The notes beneath the pieces are model-generated. The model was not told the origin of the DNA. It searched no databases and saw only the letters and a list, made by a program, of their open reading frames with translations. From JACVRM01 sp963839815 (GTDB lineage: Bacteria; Actinomycetota; Thermoleophilia; Gaiellales; Gaiellaceae): DNA of 64,000 bases. The stretch lies in NCBI GenBank assembly GCA_963839815.1, contig CAWIWF010000001.1, forward strand, positions 192,367 to 256,366. The letters are read 5' to 3'. This document shows positions 41,139 through 50,327 of this stretch, piece by piece (the stretch's first letter is position 1; each line of letters begins with the position of its first letter). Position numbers and translations under genes: made by a program.

Positions 41139-43844
41139 CTAGGCAGCGACGCGACGCTCGAGCGGCACGCCCGAGCGGGTGAAGACCCACGCAAAGCCGG
41201 CTGCCACGAGCGGGATGCCGACCAGCACCTGCGCGAGCGTCAGCCAGGGGACGACGAGTCGCAGCGAGTCGACCGCGCCAATGAACGCCACACCCGGGAC
41301 GAGCCCGGCGAGCACGCCGAGCAGCGCCCCGAGGCCGGCGACGGAGAGCGCCTGCGCCGCGGCGAGGGTGCGCCGCAGCCTCGGCGTCGCGCCCACGGCC
41401 GCAAGCGTGGCGTGGTCGGCGCGTGCGTCGGCTTGCGCGAGGCCGGTGGCGATCCCGGCGGCCCCGAGCGTGATCGCTGCGGCGGCGAGCACCAGGACGA
41501 GCAGGCCGAGCGAGTAGTCGCTCTCGAAACCGCGCTCGTACGCGAACGGCCTCTCCATCCCGGCGGCGCTCAGCGCGAGCCGGGCGGCGTCCTCCTCCTC
41601 GGTCGTGGGCGGCTCGGTGAAGGAGAGCAGCACATGCGTCGGCTCGAACGAGACGCGAAGCCGCTCGACGACCTCGGGGGCGACGATCGCCTGCACCGGC
41701 GGGTTTCGTGTCGGCAGGGCAACGGCGGGAACCCGCAGGCTCTCGGTCTGCGAGCCGTCGGGCGACGTGCGCGCGAACGTGACGGTGCCGTCGGCGACGT
41801 AGCGCGGATCGAGGACGACGGCACCGCCGGCCGAGAGGACCGCGGTGGCTTCGGCCGGCGCGCGGCCGGCCAGCAGACGGACGAGGTCCGGGCCGCCCGT
41901 GGGCGTACTCGGCAGGTGGCCGCCCCGGTAGCCGCCCGCGATGTCGCAGCCGTCGCCGCCGACGGCGTTGGGGCCAGGCCCGGCCGAGCACGGATGCGAC
42001 TCGGGAAAGACGAGCGCGGTGCCGGCGCACCCGTCCGGATCGGTGCAGATCGCCGGGCCCCGGATCTCGTGGAGGGTGAAGGCCGGGAGCTCGGGTCTGA
42101 CGATCTCCGCCACCCGTGACGGAGCCGCCCTGCGGCTGTCCTCCGTCCCGTCGGGCGCCACGCTGGACTGCGTCAGCTCGATCCCGGCTGTCCCCGGAGG
42201 GTAGGCCGCAAGGTAGTTGGCGCGGTCGCGGTCCTCGAACGACGCCGCGACCAGCGCCAGGGCGGTGGCGCTCGTGACGGCAGCGAGCACCGCGGCGACG
42301 GCCGGAGCGCTGCGCCCGCGATGACGCGCGGCGTCCGTGAGCGCGAGCCGCAGTGCCAGTGGGAGGCGCCGCGCCCAGCGGCCGGCCAGGCCGACGATGG
42401 CCGGGCTGCAGACGATCAGGCCGAGCTGCGTGAGAGCCGCACCGCCCGCGATCAGGCCGGCCGCGACGAGCGCGGTCTGCCCTGCCGCCGGATGGACACC
42501 GCTCAGCTCGGAGAGAGCGAGCAGACTGCCGAGCGCCGCGACCGCGATCCCGAGTCCGATCAGCCCGATGCCGATGGCCGAGACCTTCCTGGGTGTCCGC
42601 ACCTGGCCGCGCCGGCCCGTGAGCGCCTCGACCGGGTCGCGGCGCGCGGCGGCCCGCGCGGGCAGCACCGCGGCCAGCAGGCCCGAGACGACGCCGATGA
42701 GGGTGGCGCCGGCCAGCTCGAGCGGGCGCAGGTCGAAGCGCCCGAAGTCGGCCTCCGCGTGGCGCTCGAGCAGCGGGATCGCGAGCGCGGAGAGGCCGAC
42801 CGCCAGCACGAGCCCCGCGAGGGCGCCCACGCAGCCGAGCACGAGGCCGCCGGCCAGCACGACGCGGCGGACGTGGCGCGCATCGCCGCCGGCGGCGCTC
42901 AGGAGGCCGAGCGACCGTGCCTGGCGTCGCGCGCCGACCGCGAACGCGGCCCCGGCGAGCAGCACGACCTCGAGGATGGCCAGGGTGACGAGGAGCGCGA
43001 GCGCGAGGACGGTCGCGATCGCCGCCTGGCCGACCTCGCGCGGAGCGAGCCCCCGGCTGAAGTAGGGAACCTGTGAGTCGGGCGGCGGGTCGAGCACCAC
43101 AGCCCGCGAGAAGACCGCGAAGCCGAGCCGGTTGAGGCGCTGCACGTCGGCCCAGGTGACCGGGCGCTCTCCGACGAGGAAGACCGACGGCGGCTGGAGC
43201 GGCGCGGCGCCCGACAACAGCTCGGGCTGGTCGGGAAGCAGGGAGCCGGGTCGTGCCCAGACGGTCTCCCCCCACTCGCCTCCGGTCCGCTCGACCACGC
43301 CGACGACGGTCACCCGGCCGCCGTCGACGAGCCGAGCCGGGTCGCCGACCTTGGCTCCGAGCCGCTCGAGGGCGGCTGCGGTGACCGCGACTTCCCACGC
43401 CGCCGTCGGATGCCGCCCCCTGAGCAGCTCGAACCTGCCGGTGAACGCCTCGTCGCCGGACGCCACCTCGATCACGCGCACCGGCGCCTCGCCGCCCGCG
43501 GTACGAAATCTCAGCTGTCCCTCGCGCGACGTGAGGGCGCGGTAGCCGTCCGGCAGCCGGGGGGCGCGCCCTGCGCGGGCGCGGCCCTCGAGGCTGAAGC
43601 CGTAGCGGTGGTGATCGGGCGGCTGGACGACCCGGCCGCCACCGGCGAACGTCAGCTCCGCCTGCGCGCGTCCGAGCTCCCGAGCGAGCCGCTCGTCGGG
43701 GTCGAGCTGCTGCGAGCGGAAGAGCACGTCGGCCGCCCCGATGCCGAGCACCGGCAGCGCCACCATCGCGGCGATCAGCAGGCTGCGGCCGCGCGCGCGC
43801 AGGGCGTCGCGGCGCGCGATGCGCAGGGCGGGGAGCCAGCTCAC
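41139..43844 (-). CDS. FtsX/MacB-type ABC transporter permease
   Basis: 901 residues. Two FtsX-like membrane units and a large extracytoplasmic domain: a helix near the N-terminus (SLLIAAMVALPVLGIG), extracytoplasmic region ~35-260, a 3-helix block with RRQARSLGLLSAAGGDARHV, a helix pair, a second outside domain, and a C-terminal block (DHATLAAVGATPRLRR). This is the duplicated layout of mechanotransmitting exporters, which move substrates from the outer membrane face. GTG start overlaps the ATPase stop. Third gene of a PadR-ATPase-permease operon. Confidence 0.9.
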   Translation of the reverse strand: MSWLPALRIARRDALRARGRSLLIAAMVALPVLGIGAADVLFRSQQLDPDERLARELGRAQAELTFAGGGRVVQPPDHHRYGFSLEGRARAGRAPRLPDGYRALTSREGQLRFRTAGGEAPVRVIEVASGDEAFTGRFELLRGRHPTAAWEVAVTAAALERLGAKVGDPARLVDGGRVTVVGVVERTGGEWGETVWARPGSLLPDQPELLSGAAPLQPPSVFLVGERPVTWADVQRLNRLGFAVFSRAVVLDPPPDSQVPYFSRGLAPREVGQAAIATVLALALLVTLAILEVVLLAGAAFAVGARRQARSLGLLSAAGGDARHVRRVVLAGGLVLGCVGALAGLVLAVGLSALAIPLLERHAEADFGRFDLRPLELAGATLIGVVSGLLAAVLPARAAARRDPVEALTGRRGQVRTPRKVSAIGIGLIGLGIAVAALGSLLALSELSGVHPAAGQTALVAAGLIAGGAALTQLGLIVCSPAIVGLAGRWARRLPLALRLALTDAARHRGRSAPAVAAVLAAVTSATALALVAASFEDRDRANYLAAYPPGTAGIELTQSSVAPDGTEDSRRAAPSRVAEIVRPELPAFTLHEIRGPAICTDPDGCAGTALVFPESHPCSAGPGPNAVGGDGCDIAGGYRGGHLPSTPTGGPDLVRLLAGRAPAEATAVLSAGGAVVLDPRYVADGTVTFARTSPDGSQTESLRVPAVALPTRNPPVQAIVAPEVVERLRVSFEPTHVLLSFTEPPTTEEEDAARLALSAAGMERPFAYERGFESDYSLGLLVLVLAAAAITLGAAGIATGLAQADARADHATLAAVGATPRLRRTLAAAQALSVAGLGALLGVLAGLVPGVAFIGAVDSLRLVVPWLTLAQVLVGIPLVAAGFAWVFTRSGVPLERRVAA

Positions 43845-44566
43845 CGGGCGACCGATCCCAGCAGCGTCTCGGCACCCGGCATGACGCCGGTCTCGTCCAC
43901 CATCAGCCCGTCGCGCAGGAAGACGACGTGGTCGGCCCAGGCGGCGTGGCGGGCCTCGTGCGTGACGAGCACCCCCGCAGCGCCGGCGTCCACGCGCGCG
44001 CGCAGAAGGCGCAGCACGGCCTCGCCCGTCTCCGAGTCGAGCGCACCGGTCGGCTCGTCCGCGAGCACGAGCCGCCGGTCGCCGACGAGCGCGCGTGCGA
44101 TCGCGACGCGCTGCTGCTGACCGCCGCTCATGTCGTCCGGGAAGCGATCGGCGAGCTCGGCGATGTCGACCTCTGCCAGGGCGGCAACGGCCTCGGCGCG
44201 GGCCCGGCGCGAGGAGACGCCGTCGAGCTCCCGCGGAAGCGCGACGTTCTCGGCCGCGGTCAGCGCCGGGATGAGATTGAAGTCCTGAAAGACGTAGCCG
44301 ACCGAGCGGCGGCGGAGTTGCGCGAGCTCGCGCCGGCTGAGCCTCGACAGGGAGACACCCTCGACCACGACCTCGCCGGCCGTCGGCGTGTCGAGCCCGC
44401 CCGCGAGCGTCAGCAGGGTCGACTTGCCTGACCCCGACGGGCCCATGACGGCGACGAGTACGCCGGGATCGACGGAGAGCGAGACGCCGCGCAGGGCGTG
44501 CACCGCCGTCGGCCCACTGCCGTGGACGCGGCGTACGTCGCGCAGCTCGAGGACGGGCTGGGTCAT
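43841..44566 (-). CDS. ABC transporter ATP-binding protein, LolD/MacB type
   Basis: 241 residues. Walker A MGPSGSGKSTLL, signature LSGGQQQR-like DMSGGQQQRVAIARAL, Walker B RLVLADEPTGALD and the switch VTHEARHAAW. Partner of the 41139 permease, coupled by GTGA overlap; its own ATG overlaps the padR stop (ATGA). Probably handles peptides, lipids or antimicrobials. Confidence 0.95.
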   Translation of the reverse strand: MTQPVLELRDVRRVHGSGPTAVHALRGVSLSVDPGVLVAVMGPSGSGKSTLLTLAGGLDTPTAGEVVVEGVSLSRLSRRELAQLRRRSVGYVFQDFNLIPALTAAENVALPRELDGVSSRRARAEAVAALAEVDIAELADRFPDDMSGGQQQRVAIARALVGDRRLVLADEPTGALDSETGEAVLRLLRARVDAGAAGVLVTHEARHAAWADHVVFLRDGLMVDETGVMPGAETLLGSVAR

Positions 44567-45162
44567 CCTGGGACCTCCTGGGTCTCCGGCCGCTCGAGGG
44601 CCGGCGGGACGGGAACGGGAGTGTCGGAGTGCTCCGCGGCGCGGGCGAGGCGCGACTCGCAGTGGTCGAGCCAGCGGATCTCTGCCTCGGCCTGAAAGAC
44701 GAGCGAGTCGAGCACGAGCTGCCAGGCGAGCTCGCCCGGCTCGCTGGTGCTCGGGCTGCCGGAACGCGGCTTCAGCAGCGTGTACTCCTGCAGTGCCCGC
44801 ATGGTGGCCGTGCGCTGGGCCTGGACGACCGCGCGTACGTCGACACCCGGCAGGTTGACCGCCATCGCCAGCTTGATCGCGAGCTCGTCGCGGGGCGGGC
44901 TCAGGCGGCTGACGGGCGTGCGGAACCAGTCCTCCACCTCACGGCTGCCCGTCTCCGTGATGCGGTAGTACGCGTGCCCCTTGTCGTCCTCGCCGGCAGG
45001 CTCGACCAGGCCGTCGCGCTCCAGCCGCGCCAGCGTCGAGTAGACCTGGCCGACGTTGAGCGGCCACGTGCTGCCGGTTCGCTGCTCGAACTCGGCGCGC
45101 AGCTCGTAGCCGTACTTCGGACGTCCCTCGAGCAGGGTCAGGAGGCCGTGGCGGATGGACAT
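44563..45162 (-). CDS. PadR-family transcriptional regulator
   Basis: 199 residues. N-terminal winged helix: LLTLLEGRPKYGYELRAEFE, VGQVYSTLARLERDGLV and YYRITETGSREVEDW. C-terminal dimerisation helices follow (LAWQLVLDSLVFQAEAEIRW). First gene of the ABC exporter operon. Two palindromes, ATACC-N-GGTAT, lie right at the start codon and overlap a TATACA -10, so autorepression with induction by an exported compound is expected, as in LmrR-type systems. Confidence 0.93.
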   Translation of the reverse strand: MSIRHGLLTLLEGRPKYGYELRAEFEQRTGSTWPLNVGQVYSTLARLERDGLVEPAGEDDKGHAYYRITETGSREVEDWFRTPVSRLSPPRDELAIKLAMAVNLPGVDVRAVVQAQRTATMRALQEYTLLKPRSGSPSTSEPGELAWQLVLDSLVFQAEAEIRWLDHCESRLARAAEHSDTPVPVPPALERPETQEVPG

Positions 45163-45184
45163 ACCGGGTATGTATACCAGGTAT
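45161..45184. promoter_or_regulatory. Tandem PadR operator palindromes
   Basis: Two 11-bp palindromes, ATACC-G-GGTAT (45161-45171) and ATACC-A-GGTAT (45174-45184), separated by 2 bp so that they lie 13 bp centre to centre on nearly the same helix face. On the minus strand they cover the -10 (TATACA) and the padR start codon. Confidence 0.75.
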
Positions 45185-45211
45185 GCACGCGTCGTCAAGC
45201 CGTTTCGGAGC

Positions 45212-46168
45212 TCAACCTCCGAGCTCGGCCAGATCGACCGCGGAGAGCTCGAGGCGGGCCGCCGCGACGACCGCGGCAACCTGGTCCGGCCGCCGGAAGC
45301 CGACGATGGCCCCGTCGACCCCGCGCTGGTGCAGCGTCCAGGCGACGGCGACCGCGCCGGGGCTTGCACCGTGCCGCTCGGCGACGGCCCGCACCCGTTC
45401 GGCGACCGCGAGGTGTTCGGACAGGAGCGGCTCCTGGAAGCGCCGGTCGCGGGCGCGCCAGTCGTCGCCGGGGAGAGCATCGATCCGCTCGCGGGTCATG
45501 CGCCCGGTGAGGAGGCCCGAGCCCATCGGCGAGTAGACGATGACGCCGATGCCTTCCCGCTCGGTGAACGGAAGGATCTCGCGCCCGGCGTCGCGCGCGA
45601 TCAGCGAGAGGACCGGCTGCAGCGTCTCGACCGGCGCGATCGCCTGTGCCCGGCGAAGCTGCTCCACGCCGAAGTTCGAGACGCCGATGTGGCGCACGAG
45701 CCCCTGGGACTTGAGGTCGGCCACTGTCGCCCAGCCCTCCTCGATGTCCTCGTCGGGGATGGGCCAGTGGATCTGGTACAGGTCGATCGCGTCCAGGCCG
45801 AGCCGCTCGAGGCTGCCCTCGAGCTCGCGGTGGATCGAGTCGCGGCGCAGGCTCTGGACGGTCGTGCGGTTCGGTCCCTCCGGCTGCCCCGCCTTGGTGA
45901 AGACGAAGGGCCGCGGGTCGAGGCCGTCGATCGCCCGCCCGACGACCGTCTCCGAGTGGCCGTGGCCGTACTGGGCGGCCGTGTCGATCCAGTTGACTCC
46001 GAGCTCGAGCGCCCGGTGGATCGCGGCGACCGAGTCGCCGTCGTCCTGCGGGCCCCAGCCCCAGTCGTACTCGCTGCCGCCGACCGCCCAGGCGCCGAAG
46101 CCGACGCGGCTGATCCGCATCCCGGTCGAGCCGAGCACCGTCGTCGGCATCGTCGTCGTCGCAGTCAT
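45212..46168 (-). CDS. Aldo/keto reductase
   Basis: 318 residues. MPTTVLGSTGMRISRVGFG, NWIDTAAQYGHGHSETVVG (Asp/Tyr), FVFTKAGQ (Lys) and LYQIHWPIPD (His), then SPMGSGLLTG for NADP binding: a complete AKR. GAGGAGG ribosome site before ATG 46168. Convergent orientation relative to nothing close; lies 50 bp from the padR operators. Substrate unknown. Confidence 0.93.
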   Translation of the reverse strand: MTATTTMPTTVLGSTGMRISRVGFGAWAVGGSEYDWGWGPQDDGDSVAAIHRALELGVNWIDTAAQYGHGHSETVVGRAIDGLDPRPFVFTKAGQPEGPNRTTVQSLRRDSIHRELEGSLERLGLDAIDLYQIHWPIPDEDIEEGWATVADLKSQGLVRHIGVSNFGVEQLRRAQAIAPVETLQPVLSLIARDAGREILPFTEREGIGVIVYSPMGSGLLTGRMTRERIDALPGDDWRARDRRFQEPLLSEHLAVAERVRAVAERHGASPGAVAVAWTLHQRGVDGAIVGFRRPDQVAAVVAAARLELSAVDLAELGG

Positions 46169-46228
46169 CGTGTCACTGCCTCCTCTCCGCCTCGTCACCG
46201 GTCGTCTCTGCAGCGCGCGGGCGCCGCA

Positions 46229-46271
46229 AACCCTCAACCACCCTCAAGTACCTCTGAGACGCTTGAGGGTT
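46229..46271 (+). repeat. 43-bp repeat with dyad, copy 1
   Basis: Begins AACCCTCAA and ends TTGAGGGTT; also contains CCCTCAAG/CTTGAGGG (46241-46248 with 46262-46269). Two copies, 79 bp apart, lie between the divergent aldo/keto reductase and methyltransferase genes. Candidate regulator binding sites. The 46169-46469 gap holds nothing else recognised. Confidence 0.6.
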
Positions 46272-46307
46272 CGGCGGCCAACTCTGCATGAGCGAACCAT
46301 CTCGGCC

Positions 46308-46350
46308 AACCCTCGACCACCCTCAAGTGTCCCTGAGACACCTGAGGGTT
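46308..46350 (+). repeat. 43-bp repeat with dyad, copy 2
   Basis: Same layout as copy 1, with AACCCTCGACCACCCTCAAG at the left and TGAGGGTT at the right. Changes inside keep pairing (GTGTC with GACAC), which favours selection on the symmetry. Confidence 0.6.
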
Positions 46351-46469
46351 GTGGCGAAACTCTACGAGGCGGGGCGGCATGGCCGCGGGAGTCGTGGCAG
46401 CCTTGTAACGGCGCCGAAGCGTTGGAAGACTGGCGCGCAGATCAGGCCACGGCAATCGAGGGAGGACGC

Positions 46470-47270
46470 ATGGCATTCGAAGAACTCAAGCAGCGGCAGT
46501 CCGGCATGTGGGGAAACGGCCCGTACCAGAACATCACCGAGACGCTGCCCGACATCCATGCACTCGTGATCCAGACGCTCGACCCGCAGCCGGGGGACCG
46601 CTGGCTCGACCTCGCCACCGGCACCGGCGCCGTGGCCGAGATGGCCGCCCGCAAGGGTGCGTCCGTGACCGGCATCGACCTCGCGCCGGTCCTGATCGAG
46701 ACGGCGCAGCAGCGCGCACAGGAGCAGGGGCTCGAGATCGACTACCGCGTCGGCGACTGCGAGAACCTGACCGAGGTGAACGATGCCTCGTACGACAAGG
46801 TCTCCTCGACCTGCGGGATCATGTTCGCCCCCGACCACGAGGCCACCGCCCGCGAGCTGGCCCGCGTGACCGCGCCGGGCGGACGCATCGCCCTGGCCAA
46901 CTGGACGCCCGAAGGCGGTCTCGGCCAGATGTTCAAGATGATGCGCCCCTTCCAGCCCACCCCGCCGCCGGGCATCGGCAGCCCCTTCGCGTGGGGCGAC
47001 GAGGCGCACGTGCGCGAGCTGCTCGGCGACGCCTTCGACCTCGAGATCGAGGAGCGCACCTCGACGCTCCGGACCCAGGACGGCGAGGAGTACTGGCAGC
47101 TCTTCGTCTCGAGCTACGGCCCGACGAAGAGCGCGGCCGAGGCCCTCGACGACGAGCGCCGGGAAGAGTTCCACCAGACCTGGGTGGACTTCTTCGAGAC
47201 GACGTACGGCTCGAACGGCGAGGTCGTCCATCCGCGCGAGTACCTGCTGATCCACGGCACGCGCCGTTGA
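46470..47270 (+). CDS. SAM-dependent methyltransferase
   Basis: 266 residues. Class I Rossmann motifs: DRWLDLATGTGAVAEMAARK (motif I), VTGIDLAP (post-I acid) and GRIALANWTPEG (motif III region). GGGAGGA ribosome site. Coupled to the RidA gene by a TTGA overlap. Resembles the UbiE/small-molecule methyltransferases; a homologous gene lies at 48812 on the other strand with parallel C-terminal features (VHPREYLLIHGTRR versus QPNAYLLVLGTRR). Confidence 0.9.
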   Translation: MAFEELKQRQSGMWGNGPYQNITETLPDIHALVIQTLDPQPGDRWLDLATGTGAVAEMAARKGASVTGIDLAPVLIETAQQRAQEQGLEIDYRVGDCENLTEVNDASYDKVSSTCGIMFAPDHEATARELARVTAPGGRIALANWTPEGGLGQMFKMMRPFQPTPPPGIGSPFAWGDEAHVRELLGDAFDLEIEERTSTLRTQDGEEYWQLFVSSYGPTKSAAEALDDERREEFHQTWVDFFETTYGSNGEVVHPREYLLIHGTRR

Positions 47271-47737
47271 GAGCCACCGGCACGATCGAAGGCCGCCTCG
47301 AGGAGCTCGGCCTCGAGCTCCCTGCGCCGCTCGTCCCACCGGGCACCTTCGAGCTCGTGACCGTGCACCGCGGGCTCGCCTACGTCGCCGGCCACGGCCC
47401 GTTCGACGGCCCGACTCCCCTCGTACAGGGGCTCGTCGGCGCCGACCTGACCGCGGAAGAGGGGTACCAGGCGGCCCGTCTCACTGCGCTCTCGATCCTT
47501 GCGTCGCTCAAACGGGAGCTCGGCAGCCTCGACCGGGTGACGCGCTGGCTCCGGGCGGTCGGCTACGTGCACTGCGTGCCCGGATTCGGGCAGAACGCCG
47601 CGGTCCTGAACGGCTTCAGCGACCTGGTCGTGGAGCTCTGGGGAGAGGCGGGGAGGCACGCGCGCTCGGCCCCGGGACAGGGGCCGTCGCCCCTCGGCGT
47701 ACCCATCATCGTCGATGCAATCGTCGCGGTCGACTAG
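47267..47737 (+). CDS. RidA/YjgF-family protein
   Basis: 156 residues starting at TTG, which overlaps the methyltransferase stop. GRLEELGLELPAPLVPPGTF, then GLAYVAGHGPFDG, and LILASLKRELGSLDR-like helix with VGYVHCVPGF belong to the RidA subgroup with an N-terminal extension. Canonical RidA deaminates reactive enamines/imines; this subgroup lacks assigned substrates. Stops immediately adjacent to the convergent hydrolase gene (no spacer). Confidence 0.88.
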   Translation: MRATGTIEGRLEELGLELPAPLVPPGTFELVTVHRGLAYVAGHGPFDGPTPLVQGLVGADLTAEEGYQAARLTALSILASLKRELGSLDRVTRWLRAVGYVHCVPGFGQNAAVLNGFSDLVVELWGEAGRHARSAPGQGPSPLGVPIIVDAIVAVD

Positions 47738-48592
47738 CTAGTCGGCGGCGCGGCCGCTGACGAACGAGCGCAGGAGCGGCCAGAAGCGCTCGGGCACGTC
47801 GCGCCACGGAAAGTGCCCCCCGCCGGCGAGCACCTCGACCCTGGCGAGCCCCTCGGGGAGCGCGTCCGCGAGCTCGGCGACCACGGCCTGCGGCGTCACC
47901 GGGTCGAGGTCGCCCGCGCAGACGAGCGTCGGGCACTCGACCCGGCCGAGCTCGGCGCGCGCGTCGAAGCTGCGCATGAGCTCGAGGCCCACGGGGTTGA
48001 GCTCGGGATTGAGGACGGTTCGCCCGCGCTCCTCCGGGCCCGTGACCCAGGGGCCGAAGAGCCGCCAGCAGCGGGCCCACTCCTCCGGGCTCACCGACCC
48101 GCGGTCGCCGCCGTAGACGCGCGCGACCACGTCCGCGACCTCATCTCCCCAGCGCCGGCGGAACTCCTCGACCATCCGCTCGAGGTCGAACCGGGCCGTC
48201 GTCGACACGAGCGCAAGCCCGGCGGCGTGGCCCGGATGGCGGCCGCCGTACACCATGGCCACGAAGCCGCCGAGCGAGTGCCCGAGCACAACCGGGCGCT
48301 CGATCCCGACAGCGTCGCAGAAGGCGCGCACGTCGTCGGCTGCCTGCTCGAAGCTCCAGGCGCGCGGGTCGCCGCGAGCCGAGCGGCCGTGGTCGCGCAG
48401 GTCGAGGTAGACGACCTGCGCCACCTCCGCCAGTCGCCCGAAGTCGGGCTTGAGGTACGAGTGGTCGAAACTCCCGGGGCCGCCGTGCAGCAGCACGACG
48501 GTCGGCCGCGTCCGCATCCCAGGGCCGTCGGGGACGAGCGCCGGCCCATCGACGTCGAACCACAGGCGTGTCCCGTTGACGTGGGCGTGCAC
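47738..48592 (-). CDS. Alpha/beta hydrolase (proline iminopeptidase-like)
   Basis: 284 residues. Oxyanion HGGPG (VVLLHGGPGSFDHSYL), nucleophile elbow LGHSLGGFVA, catalytic acid near AGDLDPVTP and catalytic His in GGGHFPW. The HGGPG-type motif suggests an aminopeptidase/iminopeptidase or esterase. GGGGAGGA precedes the GTG start. Stand-alone. Confidence 0.9.
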   Translation of the reverse strand: MHAHVNGTRLWFDVDGPALVPDGPGMRTRPTVVLLHGGPGSFDHSYLKPDFGRLAEVAQVVYLDLRDHGRSARGDPRAWSFEQAADDVRAFCDAVGIERPVVLGHSLGGFVAMVYGGRHPGHAAGLALVSTTARFDLERMVEEFRRRWGDEVADVVARVYGGDRGSVSPEEWARCWRLFGPWVTGPEERGRTVLNPELNPVGLELMRSFDARAELGRVECPTLVCAGDLDPVTPQAVVAELADALPEGLARVEVLAGGGHFPWRDVPERFWPLLRSFVSGRAAD

Positions 48593-48811
48593 CGCGTCCT
48601 CCCCTGCCGGCCCCCGGAGCGAGCCTACTCCGGTGTGCGCGAAGGCGCCTGCACCGTGCACCGACGGGGCGCCGAGAGCGCATCCTGACAGCGGTCGAGC
48701 ACAGTCCAAGGGTCGGGCGCGTCCCGACGGTCGCCGCGAGATCAGGCGGCACGTCGGAGGCGGAGCAGACGCTCGCCGCGTCCTCGCTCGGCGAGCGCGG
48801 GTGTGCCGGCC

Positions 48812-49588
48812 TCAGCGGCGCGTGCCGAGGACGAGCAGGTACGCGTTCGGCTGCTCGACCGCACCATCGGGCGTCCGGAAGCGCTCGAAGTAGGCGACGA
48901 AGCGGTCACGGAGCCGCTGCCGCTTCGCATCGCCGAGCGACTCGTACAGCGCGCGGGTCGAGGCGATCGCTCGCAACCAGACCTCCCAGATCTCCGGGCC
49001 GGACGCTCCCGTCATCGGCGCATCGCCCTCCTCGAAGCCGAGCTCGTACCAGCTGCCGAGGCGATCGGTGACGTACTCCTCGCGCCCCCAGTCCGAGTAG
49101 TCGGCCCCGCTCGCGGCCGGCTCTTCGAACGGCTCGAAGATCGCCGTGAACTCCGGGTCGGGCCGCCAGGCGACGAGGCCCAGGCGGCCGCCGCGACGGC
49201 AGACGCGCGCGAGCTCGCCCGCGACGGCCTCGTGATCGGGCGCGAAGATCGCCCCGACGGCGGAGGAGACGATGTCGAAGACGCCGTCGCCGTACGGCAT
49301 CGCCCGACAGTCGCTCACGTCGAAGCGGATCTCGAGGCCCTCCTCGGCGGTGAGCCGCCGCGCCGCCTCGATCATGCCCTCCGACTCGTCCTGCCCCGTG
49401 ACGGCGGCACCCGCGCGCGCTGCCAGCCGGGCGACACGGCCCGTTCCGGTCGCGACGTCGAGCCAGCGCTCCCGCGAAGCGGGCGCGAGCCGCTCGACAA
49501 GGTGCTCGTGCATGCGCGGCATGCCGGTGGCGATCCTGAACACGGCCTCGTAGTCGTCGCCGAGCCACGCGGCACCGCTCGCGCTCAT
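48812..49588 (-). CDS. SAM-dependent methyltransferase
   Basis: 258 residues. Motif I RWLDVATGTGRVARLAARAG, acidic post-I TGQDESEGMIEAA, DCRAMPYGDGVFDIV and GRLGLVAWRPDPEF. Paralogue of the 46470 enzyme. GGGAG ribosome site; TAGGCT lies 9 bases before the ATG. Small-molecule substrate unknown. Confidence 0.9.
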   Translation of the reverse strand: MSASGAAWLGDDYEAVFRIATGMPRMHEHLVERLAPASRERWLDVATGTGRVARLAARAGAAVTGQDESEGMIEAARRLTAEEGLEIRFDVSDCRAMPYGDGVFDIVSSAVGAIFAPDHEAVAGELARVCRRGGRLGLVAWRPDPEFTAIFEPFEEPAASGADYSDWGREEYVTDRLGSWYELGFEEGDAPMTGASGPEIWEVWLRAIASTRALYESLGDAKRQRLRDRFVAYFERFRTPDGAVEQPNAYLLVLGTRR

Positions 49589-49695
49589 CTCCCAGCGAGC
49601 CTACCGGGGCGCGTCGGACGCCCGGCCGGAGCGCGGCGTGCGACCATCGGGGGCGCACTCCGATCGAGCCCCGGCCACCCGCAGAGAGGATCGAG

Positions 49696-50160
49696 ATGGC
49701 CATCATCACGACCTACGACCTCGTACCCTTCGACGAAGGCGACCCGGACGACTACCGGCCGCGTTCCAGATGGGCGCTCCTCGTCGACCCCTCCCGGCCG
49801 GGAGGCGGGCACGTCGACAACATCACGCTGATCGTCGAGGAGATCGCGCCCGGCGATCGCATCCCGCTGCACACGCATCCGATTCACGAGGTGCTCCTCG
49901 TCGACGAGGGCGAGCCGGAGATCACCCTCGGCGACGAGACGCGGACGCTCCGGCCCGGCGCCGTCGTGTTCATCCCGGCGGGATCGCCGCACCGAACGGT
50001 GAACGCGAGTGCGGAGGTCGTCAGGATCCGAGCCTTGTTCCCCTCCGAGCAACTCGGCATCGAGTACCTCGAGCGCAACCCCGCACCCGGCACGGAAGGC
50101 GAGCCGCCCCAGCCGGCGGCGGTCCTCGAGGTGCGGCGGCTCGCGGACTCCGCGGGGTAG
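49696..50160 (+). CDS. Cupin-domain protein
   Basis: 154 residues. Cupin motif 1 IPLHTHPIHEVLLVDEGEPE and motif 2 LRPGAVVFIPAGSPHRTVN supply the metal ligands His, His, Glu and His. GAGAGGA ribosome site. Divergent from the methyltransferase. Could be a dioxygenase, isomerase or sensor; context is not informative. Confidence 0.88.
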   Translation: MAIITTYDLVPFDEGDPDDYRPRSRWALLVDPSRPGGGHVDNITLIVEEIAPGDRIPLHTHPIHEVLLVDEGEPEITLGDETRTLRPGAVVFIPAGSPHRTVNASAEVVRIRALFPSEQLGIEYLERNPAPGTEGEPPQPAAVLEVRRLADSAG

Positions 50161-50327
50161 GGCGCCGGCCCTGCTCGAGCTACGCCCCGTCTCTGGCACT
50201 GGCACGCCGGGCGACACGCACTCGCATCGAGAGGAACAGAGAGACGACGATCCGCCTGCGTTGCTTGTTCGTTTTGTGACGTTCGCCAAGGTAAGGTCGG
50301 AGGCCACCTCACGCGGAGGGAGTTCCC

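Noticed and set aside
48593..48811. A small Arg/Ser-rich open frame upstream of the hydrolase.
   Set aside because: No ribosome site and typical shadow composition; the 219-bp gap is treated as non-coding.
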